Shown here: piece after piece, positions 22,501 to 34,900 of the stretch | How positions within the stretch are numbered: position 1 is the stretch's first letter | Layout of the letters: each line of letters starts with the position of its first letter | Source of the DNA: Amyelois transitella | Lineage: Eukaryota > Arthropoda > Insecta > Lepidoptera > Pyralidae | Direction: 5' to 3' | DNA length: 64,000 bases | Assembly: GCF_032362555.1 (NCBI RefSeq) | Contig: NC_083528.1 | Coordinates: 6,634,001 to 6,698,000, forward strand | Notes under the pieces: model-generated | Databases searched by the model: none | Told to the model about the DNA's origin: nothing | What the model saw: the letters and a program-made list of their open reading frames with translations, nothing else | Made by a program: the position numbers and the translations under genes

Positions 22501-23808
22501 ATGTTAGACTGGATTTTGTCTGTTTTTCTGTTTTCAGTTTCATCTCATACATACATACAAACATATAATCACATCTTTATCCCTTGCAGGGTAGACAGAG
22601 CCAACAGTCTTGAAAAGACTGATAGGCCATGGTCAGCTGTTTGGCTTAATGATAGAATCAAGATTCAAATAGTGACAGATAGCTAGCCCATCGCCTGAAA
22701 TCGCAAGGAATCCCAAGTTTATAAGCCTTTTCCTTAGTCGCCTTGATGATGAGAATGAGATGGAGTGGTCTTGTTTTTTTTTTATTGGTGCTGGGAGCCA
22801 CGCAGTACTTTTCTCTCATATTTGTTTATAGCCTATATATTCATTATTTCATAATCGGATGATAAACAGATAGTCCTTTTAACATCTGCAGTAAGTGTAG
22901 TATTATTTATAGTAGTAGTAGTAGGATGTACATATGATTTTAGAACTGAGACTTTATTATTATTGACACTTCTGTGATACAATGTGAAGCTTTTAATTTT
23001 TTGTTGTCCCTATAAGAATCAGAATAATACAAGCTAATTTTTAATGGTTGTCACATTTACACATTTTAATTAATATTTCGTTGAATATAAAATTTGAATT
23101 GAAAATGCTGGAGCATATTCAATTTTCTATCTTCCCCTCATAGTTTCAAATATGATAATGCCATCCAGATGATAATTTCTAGTTTTGTTTATTTCAATGC
23201 AGATAAAGTACCTTTCAGTAAAAGAATTTTCATTATTTCATAATCGGATTATCACAGACAATCAAAGTAACTTAACCTGCATAATAATTTTTTTTTAAAT
23301 AAAGGTTTTGTAAAATATGAAAAATAAAAGAAAATACAGCATTTTGCAGGTTTTTAATTATATGAAAACAATTTTACAATCTTTTTAAACAATAAATATA
23401 GATAATTAATAATGTCTCAATTTAATATGACTGACGGAATAAATATATCTTTCTTACGATTTCCAATTATTTACATAATATACAATCGAAAGTTATGCTA
23501 GCCACCATGCTAGAGTATAAAAATGTACTTATAAAGACGAATATTGGGATATTACGAAGTTTTAATACCTTTTTTTTTACAATATTTACAGTTTTCTTCA
23601 TTTCTTTGAAGATTACAATTGGTTGGGAATTGTTAAAATTTTGGATCATAAAGTTTTAAACATAGTAACAAAGTTTTAAAAATTGCAATTGATTCAACTT
23701 TTTTTTTTTATTTGTGTAAACATAGAATAGGGTAAGGCAATTGTAGAGTGTCAAGGACAACCATGGTGAATGTAATCAAAGACAATTTATGACAAGTTGG
23801 ACTATATT
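22501..23808. other. Intergenic stretch between STEEP1 and the DIRS element
   Basis: Holds the SINE-A at 22546-22811 and otherwise AT-rich DNA with no gene seen. The word CATTATTTCATAATCGGAT occurs twice (about 22841 and 23231), a small dispersed duplication. Confidence 0.5.
22546..22811 (-). mobile_element. Full-length SINE-A, reverse orientation
   Basis: ACATACATACA tail at the left, all internal blocks, and a diverged head (GGTGCTGGGAGCCACGCAGT) at the right. Confidence 0.88.
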
Positions 23809-23825
23809 ATTAAACATCTTGACCG

Positions 23826-23988
23826 TTATTCGAAGCCTAATAATAAAGTATGAGAGTTGCCATCGCTTCCTTCCGTTTCCTATCCCTTTCTTTCTTTGTT
23901 TCGCTGTCTCTTTCGCACTATCCACCACCACCAGCAGCAAGCGCCCCTAGTTTTGCGCGCTTTGATTTTCTCATTGACGTCGTTGTTT
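23826..23988 (+). repeat. DIRS left inverted terminal repeat
   Basis: Starts TTATTCGAAGCCTAATAATA, contains the GAGAGTTGCCATCGCTTCC and CCACCACCACCAGCAGCAAG blocks, and ends near CGTCGTTG. Inverted copy at 28821-28979. Confidence 0.93.
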
Positions 23989-24459
23989 CCGACCCGTTAA
24001 CACGTGCCTGGAAACCTGTGCTATATTTGGTTGGTTATACTTTTTGTTCATATACTTATTTACTTCATATACTTATACTTTTTGAAAAAATATCAGGTAT
24101 GTGTATCCCTTTTTGTTAAGAGCTTTAGCAAAATTATTATTTTGAAGGTAGATTAATAAATCCTTTTAAAAACGATTAAAAGAAGTGTATTTGGATGGTC
24201 GAGTGTATTTGGATGGTCGATTGCTTTTGTACAAAAGGTTTAGTCTCCTTTTACGACATCCAGCTCTTGACCGGGGAAGCCTACTGACGTAGTGCCACCC
24301 CACATATATTACAGTGAAAATAAAAATTATTTTAGACAATTGATTTAAGTGCCAGTTGAATTTTGTTTCTTAGAAAAATAATTAAAGTTTATTAATAAAG
24401 TATTGATTCTGTCTCTTATACGCATTTTAGTTTAAAATATCAGTGAATTAAATGGAGAA

Positions 24460-25637
24460 GTGCCGGAAGATACAAATCGTGTTGATAAACCCAAGCGATC
24501 GAGAAAAAGAAAGCGGTATGAGAGTTCGAGTTCGAGTAGCAGCAGCTCGGGAGGCGCAAGCAGGAGGAGTACACGTAAGCGTTTTCGTAATTCTGATCAT
24601 AAGTTAGAGAAATTAATTACTGAAGTGGCCGGTATTAAAAACCGGTTAGATTCAAATAGATATGACTCTGTCTATCAAGATAACAATGACTATATCGACG
24701 ATAATGTTAGTCGCATTCTTTACGACAGCAAATGTGTTTCAAATATCGATTTGGAATCAGATCCTCCGATCTCTTTGTCTTTTGGTACTACAATAAAAGA
24801 TCCTGATGTACTTAAAACACCAAAAGGCTATTTAGATATTTTGAAATCTATTCAACGATTCGATGACCCCGATTGGAGGAACGTTAGATAGTTAGACGTT
24901 CAAAAACGTTACCGTCATTCGCCAGGATTTACAGAGTTAGAGGTAAATTATGAAGTTAGGCGTTATGATGCTTCGCGTACTTTTGTTAATGCCGACAAGG
25001 CATTTGCTTCCTTGAGCTTCGCCCTTATTAAACAAAAAGATCAATTAGAAAACGACTTGCGCGACTTTTTGGGTTGGGCTAAAGAAAATTCAAATCCATC
25101 TTACAATGTGATATTTTTCAAAATCCAGGACATTTTTGTGACGGGTAATTTTTCGAAAATAAGTAACGATGCTCTTCAGATGGTCTGCGGTCATAGAGCA
25201 GAAATTATTCAACAGCGTAGGGAAACTATTTTGGCGTCTGTTAAGGACCCTCTTCATAAAACCCTCTTAAGGAAAATACCGCCATCGTGCAACACGCTTT
25301 TTGAGAACGAAAAATTTACTTCCGTCCTGAAAAAAGCCGGCGGAGTTCGTAAGGCTTTTGGACCCGTGAAAAGGATCGCGTTTTTGCGACGCAACCCGAT
25401 CCATCCTCGTCTGCTCAACGGAATTCTTCTGCACAGACATCTAAAAAGATTGACAACAAGAATCATTTTCATTCTCATCCGTCTAAAGCTGGTGGCAGCA
25501 GTAATTATGGACAAAAGACATTTCGTGGTCGAGGCGGTAAGCATACAAACTACCGTCGAGAAAATGAAAACCGCACACGGAAGTACTCTCCCTCGTCCCA
25601 CCGGGACAGGCGAGGTCGTAAGACAGGAAGTCGTTGA
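24460..25637 (+). pseudogene. DIRS Gag-like ORF, interrupted
   Basis: Starts MPEDTNRVDKPKRSRKRKRY, with a serine run and basic patches (nuclear or nucleic-acid binding look). An in-frame TAG at 24889-24891 splits it; the same frame then continues without stop. A second lesion, a probable one-base loss in the A run near 25370, shifts the frame. The natural C terminus lies in the alternate frame, rich in Gly, Arg and Ser (FRGRGGKHTNYRRENENR) and ending near 25637. Such basic Gag-like tails are usual in DIRS ORF1. Confidence 0.75.
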
Positions 25638-25639
25638 CT

Positions 25640-27490
25640 CACCGAGTCCCTTCCAAGCCGGCCAATTACAATATTACCTCGCAAGGTGGAGGCAAATGGG
25701 TGCCTCCGAATTTATCCTGAAGATAATTTCAGGTTACCGTATCCCTTTTTTACAAAAACCTCCACTTCATATACCAAATGTAAAAGAAGGCCGGCACATT
25801 ACACCACCCTCGACGGAAATGACTGTTATCATTATGAAAATGAAATCAGAAGGCGTCTTATCAGTGGTTCCCACGATCTCGCCAAGTTTCATCTCCCGTA
25901 TGTTCTTAGTTCCCAAAAGCGATGGAACAATGAGGCCAATCTTCAACCTGAAGACCCTCAACTATTATGTTTACACAAGTCCGTTCAGACTCATAAATAT
26001 TCACAAAATACCCGACTATTGGTTAATAAAAATAGATTTGTCCCAGGCGTACTTCCACCTGCCAATTGCGTTATCACACAGGCCATTTTTACGCCTAGTA
26101 TACCAAAAACAACTCCTGGAAATGAACTGTCTACCCTTCGGTTTGAGTTCGGCTCCAAAGACGTTTGCTGCGTTGAGCAATTGGGTTTGCCAGATTCTTC
26201 GGGAACGTGGAATAAGAGTAGTAGTTTATCTCCACGATTATCTTTTAGCGAACCAGAACCCTCAAACCCTGAGAAGACAGGCATCAAAGACATTAATCCT
26301 TCTAAATCACTTAGGGTGGACAGTGTATTACGACAAATCAATGCTGATGCCATGCCAAGAAGTAGAGTATCTTGGAATATTGTGGAATGCGCGGGACCAC
26401 CGACGAGCGCTGCCAGAAAAGAAATGTTTGAAATTGACGGCCATGATCAACGATCTCGTCAAAAACAAAACTGCCAGCCTCAAGCAGTTACAAAGCTTAG
26501 TGGGAATGATGAACTTTGCCAGTTTCGTGATATCACGGGGGAGAATGAATTCCCGACGTTTGCAGAAGTTCACAATTGTCCATTCAAAGAATATGACCAC
26601 ACACCATATTCCACTTTCCGACGATGTTTTAGTGGAGATGTTTTGGTGGCTCAGCCACATAGAGGATTGCTCACGGATACACGTTCCTCATCCGTCTCAT
26701 TACATAGTAACAGATGCGTCAGACCATGCCTGGGGCGCACAAATAGACAATCACTATTTGTCAGGGACTTGGACCGTCCGGGAGAAGCACTTACATTGCA
26801 ATCTTAAAGAGCTTCTAACTGTGCTCAAAGTGTTAGAAGAGCATGGTCAGAGTCTCCGCAACACAGCCGTTCATTTGCAGTGCGACAACAAAACTGCAGT
26901 TTCTTATCTACGAAACGAAGGGGGGACCAAGTCTCAGCAGTTACTAGATTTGACCCACAAAATATTGAGACTTTTAGACTTTCATCACATAAACCTTACT
27001 GTACACCACATCCCCGGACTATACAATGTCGAAGCAGATCGGTTATCCCGGTATCAAGCTATACCCGAGTGGCACCTTCTACCTCGAGCCACACAGTTAA
27101 TTTGCCACCCACGATGCATTTGTTTGCTTCCCATATCACTCGGGTAGTTCCCATGTATTGTACACTGGACTACCAGGACAAGCATGCCGAATTTCACGAC
27201 GCTCTGTCCCACAGTTGGGATTACCCACTGGCTTGGGTGTTTCCTCCACCCTTTTTGATACCCAAAATCTTACAGCACCTGAATTCATGCCGAGGCACAT
27301 ACTTGATCGTGGCCCCGAGATGGGAGCAGGTGTTTTGGAGGCCCGATCTAAAGTCGAGGTCCAAGGACCCACCATGGACCATCAGAAATCTTTCAGAAGT
27401 CCTGATAGATGCAACGACCGGATTAACTCCTCCGAAGGTAACGCAGATGTGCCTGGAAGTTTGGAGATGTGGGGGTGACGTGATTACCTA
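25640..27490 (+). pseudogene. DIRS reverse transcriptase / RNase H, damaged
   Basis: Starts after the Gag end with FQAGQLQYYLARWRQMG, a typical DIRS entry. Motifs: LVPKSDGTMRPIFNLKTLN, KIDLSQAYFHLPI, LPFGLSSAPKTFAAL, then VVVYLHDYLLA where active elements carry YLDD, so a catalytic aspartate is replaced by His. RNase H follows (YIVTDASDHAWGAQID, then [12 protein letters not shown] and DNKTAVSYL). Near 27090-27130 the frame changes: the post-RNase H region typical of DIRS ([36 protein letters not shown]) is in a different frame, ending at 27489-27491. Confidence 0.85.
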
Positions 27491-27499
27491 AAGGATTGG

Positions 27500-28402
27500 T
27501 CCGACCAGGAGCGTTCTTTACTTCTCAGAAGCTGGAGACCATCCACTATGAAATCTTATAAGCCGGCATGGACCAGATGGTGTCATTGGGCTCAAACAAA
27601 TAATATTTCTATATCACGGCCCAGTGAGGTCCAACTTGCAAAATTTTTAGCGTATTTACATCAGCATGAGGGTCTTTCATACAGCACTATTTTATGCCAT
27701 AAATCCGTAGTTTCTACTTTATGTGATCCGGAGTCGGGTGAACGTTTGAGTGGACACCCATTTGTTAAGCGCATTTTAAAGTCCATCTCTTTATCTAAAC
27801 CAAAAGACTCGAAACCACCTATTTGGAATATTGATTTAGTAATAAGTCATTTAACGCAAATTAATTCGGACACAGATAATTTATAGGTATGTTGTTTCTA
27901 AGTGAACAGCTTCTATTTTGTTACTTTGTTCTGGTCGTCGTGTGCACGACTTAACCTTAATTCGTATTAATTCGAATAATTGCATAATAACCGGTGATTC
28001 AATAACTTTAATGCCAATATTTGGTTCCAAAACTGACTCTGTTGATTATCGCCAGTCAGGTTGGCATTTAAAGTGTAATTAAAAAACAATAAAAGCTTAG
28101 ATCCTGTCCATTGGATAAAAAGACTGATTGACGTTGGGCGTGAGAGGAGAACTCTTGCTAATTGTGAAAATTTATTTATATCGACCAGAGGGAAACCTAA
28201 ACCCGCTACACGATGTATTATAGCTGGTTGGGTCAAGCATTTATTACGCGAATCAGGCATTGAAGCTTCGGCTGGAAGCTTTAGAGCTGCAGTTGCATCC
28301 AGGAGCTGGTTAGATAATGCTCCTCTGGAAAGCATTTTAGAAAGAGGTAATTGGAGATCAGCCAAAACCTTTCAAAAAAATTTTACTGCCGAAAGGTGCT
28401 AG
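27500..28402 (+). pseudogene. DIRS tyrosine recombinase, frameshifted, active-site changes
   Basis: The N-terminal core-binding part is open at 27548-27886 (YKPAWTRWCHWAQ ... LSGHPFVKRILKSI). Small lesions near 27885-27900 and 28075-28100 break the frame. The catalytic region reads CSGRRVHDLTLI (first arginine), then AGWVKHLLRESGIEASAGSF, RAAVASRSWLDNAPLESIL and GNWRSAKTFQKNFTAERC ending at TAG 28400-28402. Where the family has the nucleophilic Tyr (TFxxxY) there is Phe, and the HxxR histidine position is Gly. The protein should be inactive. Confidence 0.8.
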
Positions 28403-28685
28403 AACCGTCTACTGATTCTACTGGCACAATGACGCAGTTGTTTGAATCAGTTTGATTTAATACTTGAAGTTTGATTTATTTTGTTCGCAAAATATAACAT
28501 ATAATAATATCATTATTATTTTTATTGAGCGATCCATGAGTGATTTTTGAACCCCATTACATTACATGTATATATATTTTTACAGTACTGCTGCAACACT
28601 ACACTTTAAATTTTGTTGATGTACCATTACACAGCTCAGTAATCACATTGACGTCATCCACCACCACCAGGCGATAACAAACACG

Positions 28686-28800
28686 TCTCTCATACTTTAT
28701 TATTAGGCTTCGAATAACGGTCAAGATGTTTAATTAAGACGTTTTACCTGAAAAATAAAACGTGTATTAAACATACTTACCTTATTCGAAGCCTAATAAG
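28686..28800 (-). repeat. DIRS internal complementary region
   Basis: The left part is the reverse complement of the left terminus (CATCTTGACCGTTATTCGAA); the right part is the reverse complement of the right terminus (GGTAAGTATGTTTAATACAC). They meet at TTAATTAAGACG, giving the circle-junction sequence. Confidence 0.92.
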
Positions 28801-28820
28801 TTTAATTCTGCCTGGTGGCA

Positions 28821-28979
28821 CAACGACGTAATGAGAAAATCAAAGCGCGCAAAACTAGGGGCGCTTGCTGCTGGTGGTGGTGGATAGTGCGAAAGAGACA
28901 GCGAAACAAAGAAAGAAAGGGATAGGAAACGGAAGGAAGCGATGGCAACTCTCATACTTTATTATTAGGCTTCGAATAA
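28821..28979 (-). repeat. DIRS right inverted terminal repeat
   Basis: Inverted copy of 23826-23988 with only small differences; one base is missing near GACGTAATG compared with the left copy. Confidence 0.93.
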
Positions 28980-29029
28980 GGTAAGTATGTTTAATACACG
29001 TTTTATTTTTCAGGTAAAACGTCTTAATT

Positions 29030-31753
29030 TTCTGTCCTAGGCAGTTAGTTAGACTTAGTATGATGTTTCCTTCAATCTCGAAGTCTATCAAACCAACTTT
29101 TTATTCTTAAAGTCCGTTAGTGAGTGGCATTTCACCTGGTTGACCTCAAAACTCTGTGAAATAAAACATGATACTCTTTTTTTCCACAGACCAAAACTCC
29201 TGCCAAAGCCGGAGTGGTCTTCCTAGCTCTGTGGAAAAATATTGTGCGTTTTCAATACATATAATTGGGACCTAAGTACAAGGTACATTTTCACACTTAT
29301 TTAAAGTATTAGTTACTTTATCAGCAATCATTGATGAGGAACCCCTGAAAAATTTCAATGCTCAATGTAAAAACTAGAATTGAAAATGTTGGCACTTGGA
29401 AGAGAGGATAGCCGGAAGAATAAGGTAGTATAGATTCATAAAGCTCCAGTTAAAAAATAATTTAAGAGGGTTTAAACAGGGTGATTAATTAACACCAGAT
29501 TGCTTCTTTACAAATTTCATCGTCGAATTGACTCAGAAAATATTTACTGGTGTTTATAAAGTCACCCGGTAAATAAATGTTATTGGTTAAATTATCTTAA
29601 CCCTACAGGAATGTGGTATATGGGTGACCAGTTGGGTTACTAACTACGTTCTACCAACAGTCAAAGGGCACTTTCTAGGGAACATCTTATGCTAATTGTA
29701 AAATTCCGTAAAGTGGAAATATATTCCTAGTACAAACGAAACTAACCACGTAGATTTTTGGGTAAAAAGTACAATATAAACAGGGTTACTACCTAGAAAT
29801 CTCCAACAACTTCACAAGCCTAAATTGACATTTTGTAATTTATTTATTCTGTTATTTAAGTGTTTAAGCCTATCAGAGCGCGTTATTAGAATCCGCGAAA
29901 TGAACTGTCCGCTGCTACTATTATGAGCGAGATAGCAAGAGACATTTTGTTTTTGGATTTTTAGTTTTAATTACTTGTGATAAGGTCGTTATTTTATTGA
30001 GTTTTCATTCGGTTTGATTCGACGGTAGGTTGCGCTATTCTGCGCCGTTGAATATTGTTGAGACAACTTATAAACGTTGTACTGTATGTAGTTAACAAAT
30101 CTTGTTTATGCTGTAGGCTATCGAGCTGTTATGTTGTTTGTAGATTTCTAAGTAACCCTGAAAAGTTCGGTATATAAAGAAATAAAAATTTCAGACTTGA
30201 ATTTAGAATTATTTGTAGACTAGTACATACGATAAGCCGAAGAATAATGAATGTCTTTTCAAACGTGCCTATGACATAATTATGTATATCTCTCTAAGGT
30301 TAGCTTTTTGGCTCTAAGTTTCGGTTGTGTTGAAACCCAAAAATAAATTTTAAAAAGATTTAAAATTTATTATAAAGTTGCCTTCAGATGTTTGCAAAGC
30401 CATATTCAGTACAGACATTTTCAGTATATTAATTTTTTTTCCGTCTTTATATTCTTTGAGACGCGAAAAAAAGCCAAATCGAACAACCTTTTTCTATAAT
30501 TATTACAATGTTTATAATCTGTAATAATTTTATTGCACTACGAAAAATTGTATTCCCTGTTAAGGTCTAGCTATTACATCAGTACATTTTCCTTATAATG
30601 TATTGTCGAAAATGACCCCAAAACACTCCACATTTATTAGTGATTTCAAATTAGGTGCAGTTAAAAACACGTATTTTTTTTCTTGTCGCCTCCAATCTAT
30701 TTTTTTTTATAATTTATTATGACATGGAAATATATTCAGCCATGCTTTAAATTGTAAAATTTATCTTTGTAAAGTAACATTGTTAAAGAAAGTGCATCAG
30801 TTAATTTATTTTTTCGTTTCACTTGCTCTTTGTGTAGTAGCTGTAATTGTGTAATTTTACGTTAGTATGGTTTTGTCTTGTAATTTTGTTACTTATAAAA
30901 TTACTTTTCATTCTTATTGCGATGTCTACTTTAATTTTTTAATGTCGGCAATCGTCAATACTGTCTGTACTTTGGAGGCATATGATCGGAAGAAGTAGAT
31001 ACAATAAGGTGCTCTTTTTGGTAATGTTTAAAATTGGAGAATTTCACAAACTTCACAATAAGTTTAATAAAGATTATACTCACTTGAAAAACATCTGGCA
31101 AATATCTTAAAAAAGTTAAATACCTTCAGATCAAATTGGTTTAAATTCACGTATAAAGTCTTTATGTCAGGTTTTATTGATTGATTTATAACTTTTTCAC
31201 ATAAGATTCAATTTTTTTGGAATGGAATTTGGCTAGTCCTCAGAAAAGGTTATTTGTTTTATTTCGACATAGCAATTAAGTACCTATGACCTTTCCTTTA
31301 GGTAGGTAACTAGGAAGCTAAGTAGCTTATAATATAGTAAAAACTAGAAACTTTTAAAATAATACGTTACCTTTATTTAAATAATTACCTCTTAGCTATT
31401 ATTGTTATTTTTTGAGATAATTATGTTCTCTCTCAGTATCAGATAACTACAATACCTAAGTTTATGTAATTTTAAAATTTATAAGATCGTTTTAGGTACT
31501 CTCAGGCCTGTGACCAATAGTTAAAATTTTTCTTTTAATTACGATCCAAATTTTTTTTCTTTTAAATATTCATAACGTACCTTATAAAACAACTAATCTC
31601 ACTTTTCACTGTTATGCACAGTTTCTAGAGTATTCCGAATAAGTACCTACTGGTCATGTTATAAAATGGAACAAAGGATTTGAGCATCAATTTGGGAGAT
31701 TTTCTAAACGTTAATATTATCAGACGATAAAATATGAAATTAGTTTTAATTCT
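29030..31753 (-). other. Region downstream of the calcium channel stop codons
   Basis: AT-rich, no ORF of note and no recognised SINE. It may include the 3' UTR of the calcium channel (minus strand), which cannot be delimited. A ~60-bp hairpin at 29177-29239 is listed separately. Confidence 0.4.
29177..29239. repeat. Imperfect hairpin
   Basis: TTTTTTTCCACAGA pairs with TCTGTGGAAAAA and ACTCC pairs with GGAGT across a short loop. Could be a tiny foldback insertion or an RNA stem; no further support. Confidence 0.45.
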
Positions 31754-31987
31754 CTAGACCAACACTGGTTTTCTCTTCTTTTTTCTTCTATGATGATGGC
31801 GGCATTTCCTGCGATGGGCGACTGCGTCTTGACCGCCATCTTGGTTTTCTGCGCACGCGCCAGGCGCGCGCTGTAATTCGGCTTCTGCTATAACCGCTTG
31901 TAAGGCGGAGGAGGCATCGTCGCGGGTTGATGATAAGGATGGTATTGGCGGGCTAAGATGTCGCCCTAGAACAGCCCAAATAGTACC
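31754..31987 (-). CDS. Ca-alpha1D: Ca-alpha1D last exon, two possible acceptors and ends
   Basis: After the phase-0 donor of 32159, two acceptors are available 22 nt apart. Acceptor TATAG before 31987 gives 77 codons ([20 protein letters not shown] onward, a basic end [11 protein letters not shown], stop 31754-31756). Acceptor TTCTAG before 31965 gives 25 codons ending MPPPPYKRL, stop 31888-31890. Both frames look protein-like; which is used cannot be told from the sequence. Confidence 0.55.
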   Translation of the reverse strand, partial: GTIWAVLGRHLSPPIPSLSSTRDDASSALQAVIAEAELQRAPGACAENQDGGQDAVAHRRKCRHHHRRKKKRKPVLV

Positions 31988-34900
31988 CTATACATTCATT
32001 ATACACATTCTTAGAGTGCGTAAAAAAATTGCTACAAACTGAAAAAAAAAATGCGATCTTACTGTGTTTTTTCTATGGGTTAAGTTGTTAGCATTAATGT
32101 TTCATTACTCAAATTATGCAACAAAAACATAAATTAAAATAATGGATTTAATTCTTACAATTTGGGGTTGCTGGTTCTGCGCTTGTTTTAAATTCCTTTC
32201 TTGTATCATTAGCTGATGTGCGGCTCTGAAAGAAATCACAACCACATACTTATTGAAAATTATTAACTTGTCTAAATTGTAAAATGTTATTGAATATTGC
32301 TTGGCAATCTCGAAGCGTATGGTTTTAAATTTAGATATTATATATTTCTTACCTATCCATCTGCTCCTGTGTCATTTCTAGTGCTTCTTGCATTTCGCGA
32401 GAGGTGTTTCTTACAAATTCAGGATCACAATACGCAGCTAGCCCTTGTTCAGCGAGTACCTGGAATTTAATTATTTCAGTTATACTTATGTCATAAGATC
32501 AAAGATGATCAGGCAGAGACTTCCACTTGCCACGAGACCTGCATATTTCTTTCGTTTCGCCCACATTTTTAGTATGTATAAGTACTAAGGACATTAACCT
32601 AGCTTGTTAGGGACTACAACTTGAGTGGGTTATCATTATACCCAACTTTATATATTTATTTAAACTTTATGTACGTAAAATGTACAACAGGTGGACTTAA
32701 TGCCTTAAGGTATTCTTTGCCAGTCTAACTTTTGGACTAAACTGAGATGGATGTACATCCATACGGGTGGAGCGATTATTTACCAAGTTAGATCTGTCTA
32801 TTGAATACCACCAAATAAATATAATAATTTAGTTATTTACCCTGGTGACCAGACTCTCCGCAGACCCTACCACGGGCACTGAAGAGTTATTTCCACGGGG
32901 ACTGCCCGGCAAAGACATAACGCCACGGCCAGAGCTATCGCCTCCTGTAAAGTTATCTATTCATAGAATTATTTTTATGGACGACATTTTTTTCGTCTGA
33001 TTCGATTATGAATCCCACGATGAAGTTACAGTATTTATAATTTAGACTCGAGCATAGTTAAAAAAAGTTACTTTTATAGAGTTTAAAAACATTCTTTTTA
33101 ACAAACTACCGATATGCTGCTTTTTTATAATTAAGTAGATATATAAATTTTCATCTAGGTAATCTCTATTCTAATCTATCTAAAAAGCTGCCTGTCGCAT
33201 CTATATAAATCTAAAAGCAATGACTCTGTTCATGGAATGTATTTCCTATTTACAAATCATTGAAGTTCTCGTGGATTATGATTCAAATATGAATTATTTT
33301 CGTGCAAATTTTTATGCATTTCCCCTACTGGTGCGTTTTATCAGTCGTTAGGCATCCTTTTGCATTATGGCGACCAGCTATTTTTAAACTAATATCGCAA
33401 AAACAAATCCCATTAGTATTACCGGCCAATGATAACATACCTGAGGGGTAGAGCCTTTTCAAAATGTTTTCTAAAAGCTTCATAATCTGAAAAACTATGT
33501 CTTCTAATGTATCTATAGCATGTTAAAGGACGCGTTAAATTCATGCTGTGATAATAACAGTTAATAATTATGATTTAATAACAATAACTAATAAAAAAAT
33601 ATTTTCAAATCATTGTTTATGTTATGACAAAACATGTTATTATTTTAGTCAACATACAGTGCAAGAGTGTAGAAGTGTATAATTGACTGTTTTTATGTGA
33701 TTTTTTGCAATCATATTTGATCAAAAGCAATGTTTGTGTTTTTATACCGTTTCATCCTGAAAAATACCAGAATCCTGAAAAGCTTAAAATATTAGTGAAC
33801 TGTGGTCATTTTTCGCTACTTTCAAAGCTTTCTTCATATGGTTTATTATTAATAAAAATCTATTATTCCCTGTATCTCAATTCAAAAATAAGAATTACTT
33901 ATCATCGTAAATTGGTAAATTTCAAATGTTAAGAGAGAATTGATTAAAATGAAGAAAGAAACGCAGCCATCGAAGAAAGCCCTCAGAGCGGTGCAGACCT
34001 GGCGAGTGCGGGCGATCTAAAAGCCGGGCGACGGGCGCATGCGTAGCCGCCGCCCCCGACGAGGCGCTGCGCACCATCCGACCTGACACCGCCGGCTTCA
34101 GCGCCCGGAGACTCCGCCTCTCCCCTCCACGGCACACCCGCTCCTTCGCGTGCGAAAACGCAAACGGGAGCTTCGCCGCCGCGTTGTACCCGTACAGCGT
34201 CATCGTCCTCGATTCTGTAGTCGGCGTACATTCACTCGCCAACATCGGAGATATCTTCGGTTGTATTGTACTATCTATTGGATTAGGAGACGGCGTTTTA
34301 TCTTCAGGTGACGCCTTTCTTGGGACAGCTAACTTTTCTCTCGACGATGTGGAGTCCTCTGGATGCACTCTCTGCCTGGATACTGACGGCGATGTCTTGA
34401 TCGCGTTCTCGCTCGGCGTCGATAGGTAATTCACACACCCGAATGCCAGACCGATTTGCCCTAGCATTTCTGGGTAGTTAGACTTTTGGTTGCTGTTAGT
34501 GTTTTAATACATTACCGAAATCCACACGTGGGCAGTGAAATAGAAGAAGTAAGTGTTAGCAATTGTTAGTTTTTTAAGAGTTAGTTTTGGGTGCTGAGAA
34601 AGAGAACAATCTAAATCGCAAATTCACTACAAAACCACACGTGACTACCTTCGTAAATAGCGTTCTTTAGATCGTTTGTGGTTCTTCTGCAATATAATAA
34701 GCAATATTTCATTTTGATTATAGTTAGGAGTTGATCAATTATAATTAGATTCTCTAGTAATTGTTATATATTGTATTTTTATTTTTATTAATACTCACTC
34801 TAACACTTGATATATTTTTTCCGATTCTCCATTAAATATAAGTGGCCTTAATGGAATTTGTTCTTTTGGTTGTCCATTTGCCCTGAAATTAAAAGTTTCA

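Larger units (their letters stand above)
23809..29029 (+). mobile_element. DIRS-type tyrosine-recombinase retrotransposon, structurally complete, genes broken
   Basis: A 5.2-kb element. Inverted terminal repeats of ~160 bp lie at 23826-23988 and 28821-28979. An internal complementary region at 28686-28800 holds the reverse complement of both outer ends joined head to tail, the hallmark of DIRS elements that replicate through a circular intermediate. The outermost bases at the two ends overlap by ATT in that joint (23809-23811, 29027-29029). There is no obvious target duplication, as expected for recombinase integration. The gene order is Gag-like, reverse transcriptase/RNase H, then tyrosine recombinase. 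At least five lesions are visible, so this copy should be non-autonomous. Confidence 0.92.

Noticed and set aside
25686..26807. A 373-codon open frame overlapping the DIRS reverse transcriptase on the same strand
   Set aside because: Its translation shows no domain, and the overlapping frame carries all reverse transcriptase motifs; it looks like a shadow, although DIRS elements are known for overlapping ORFs.
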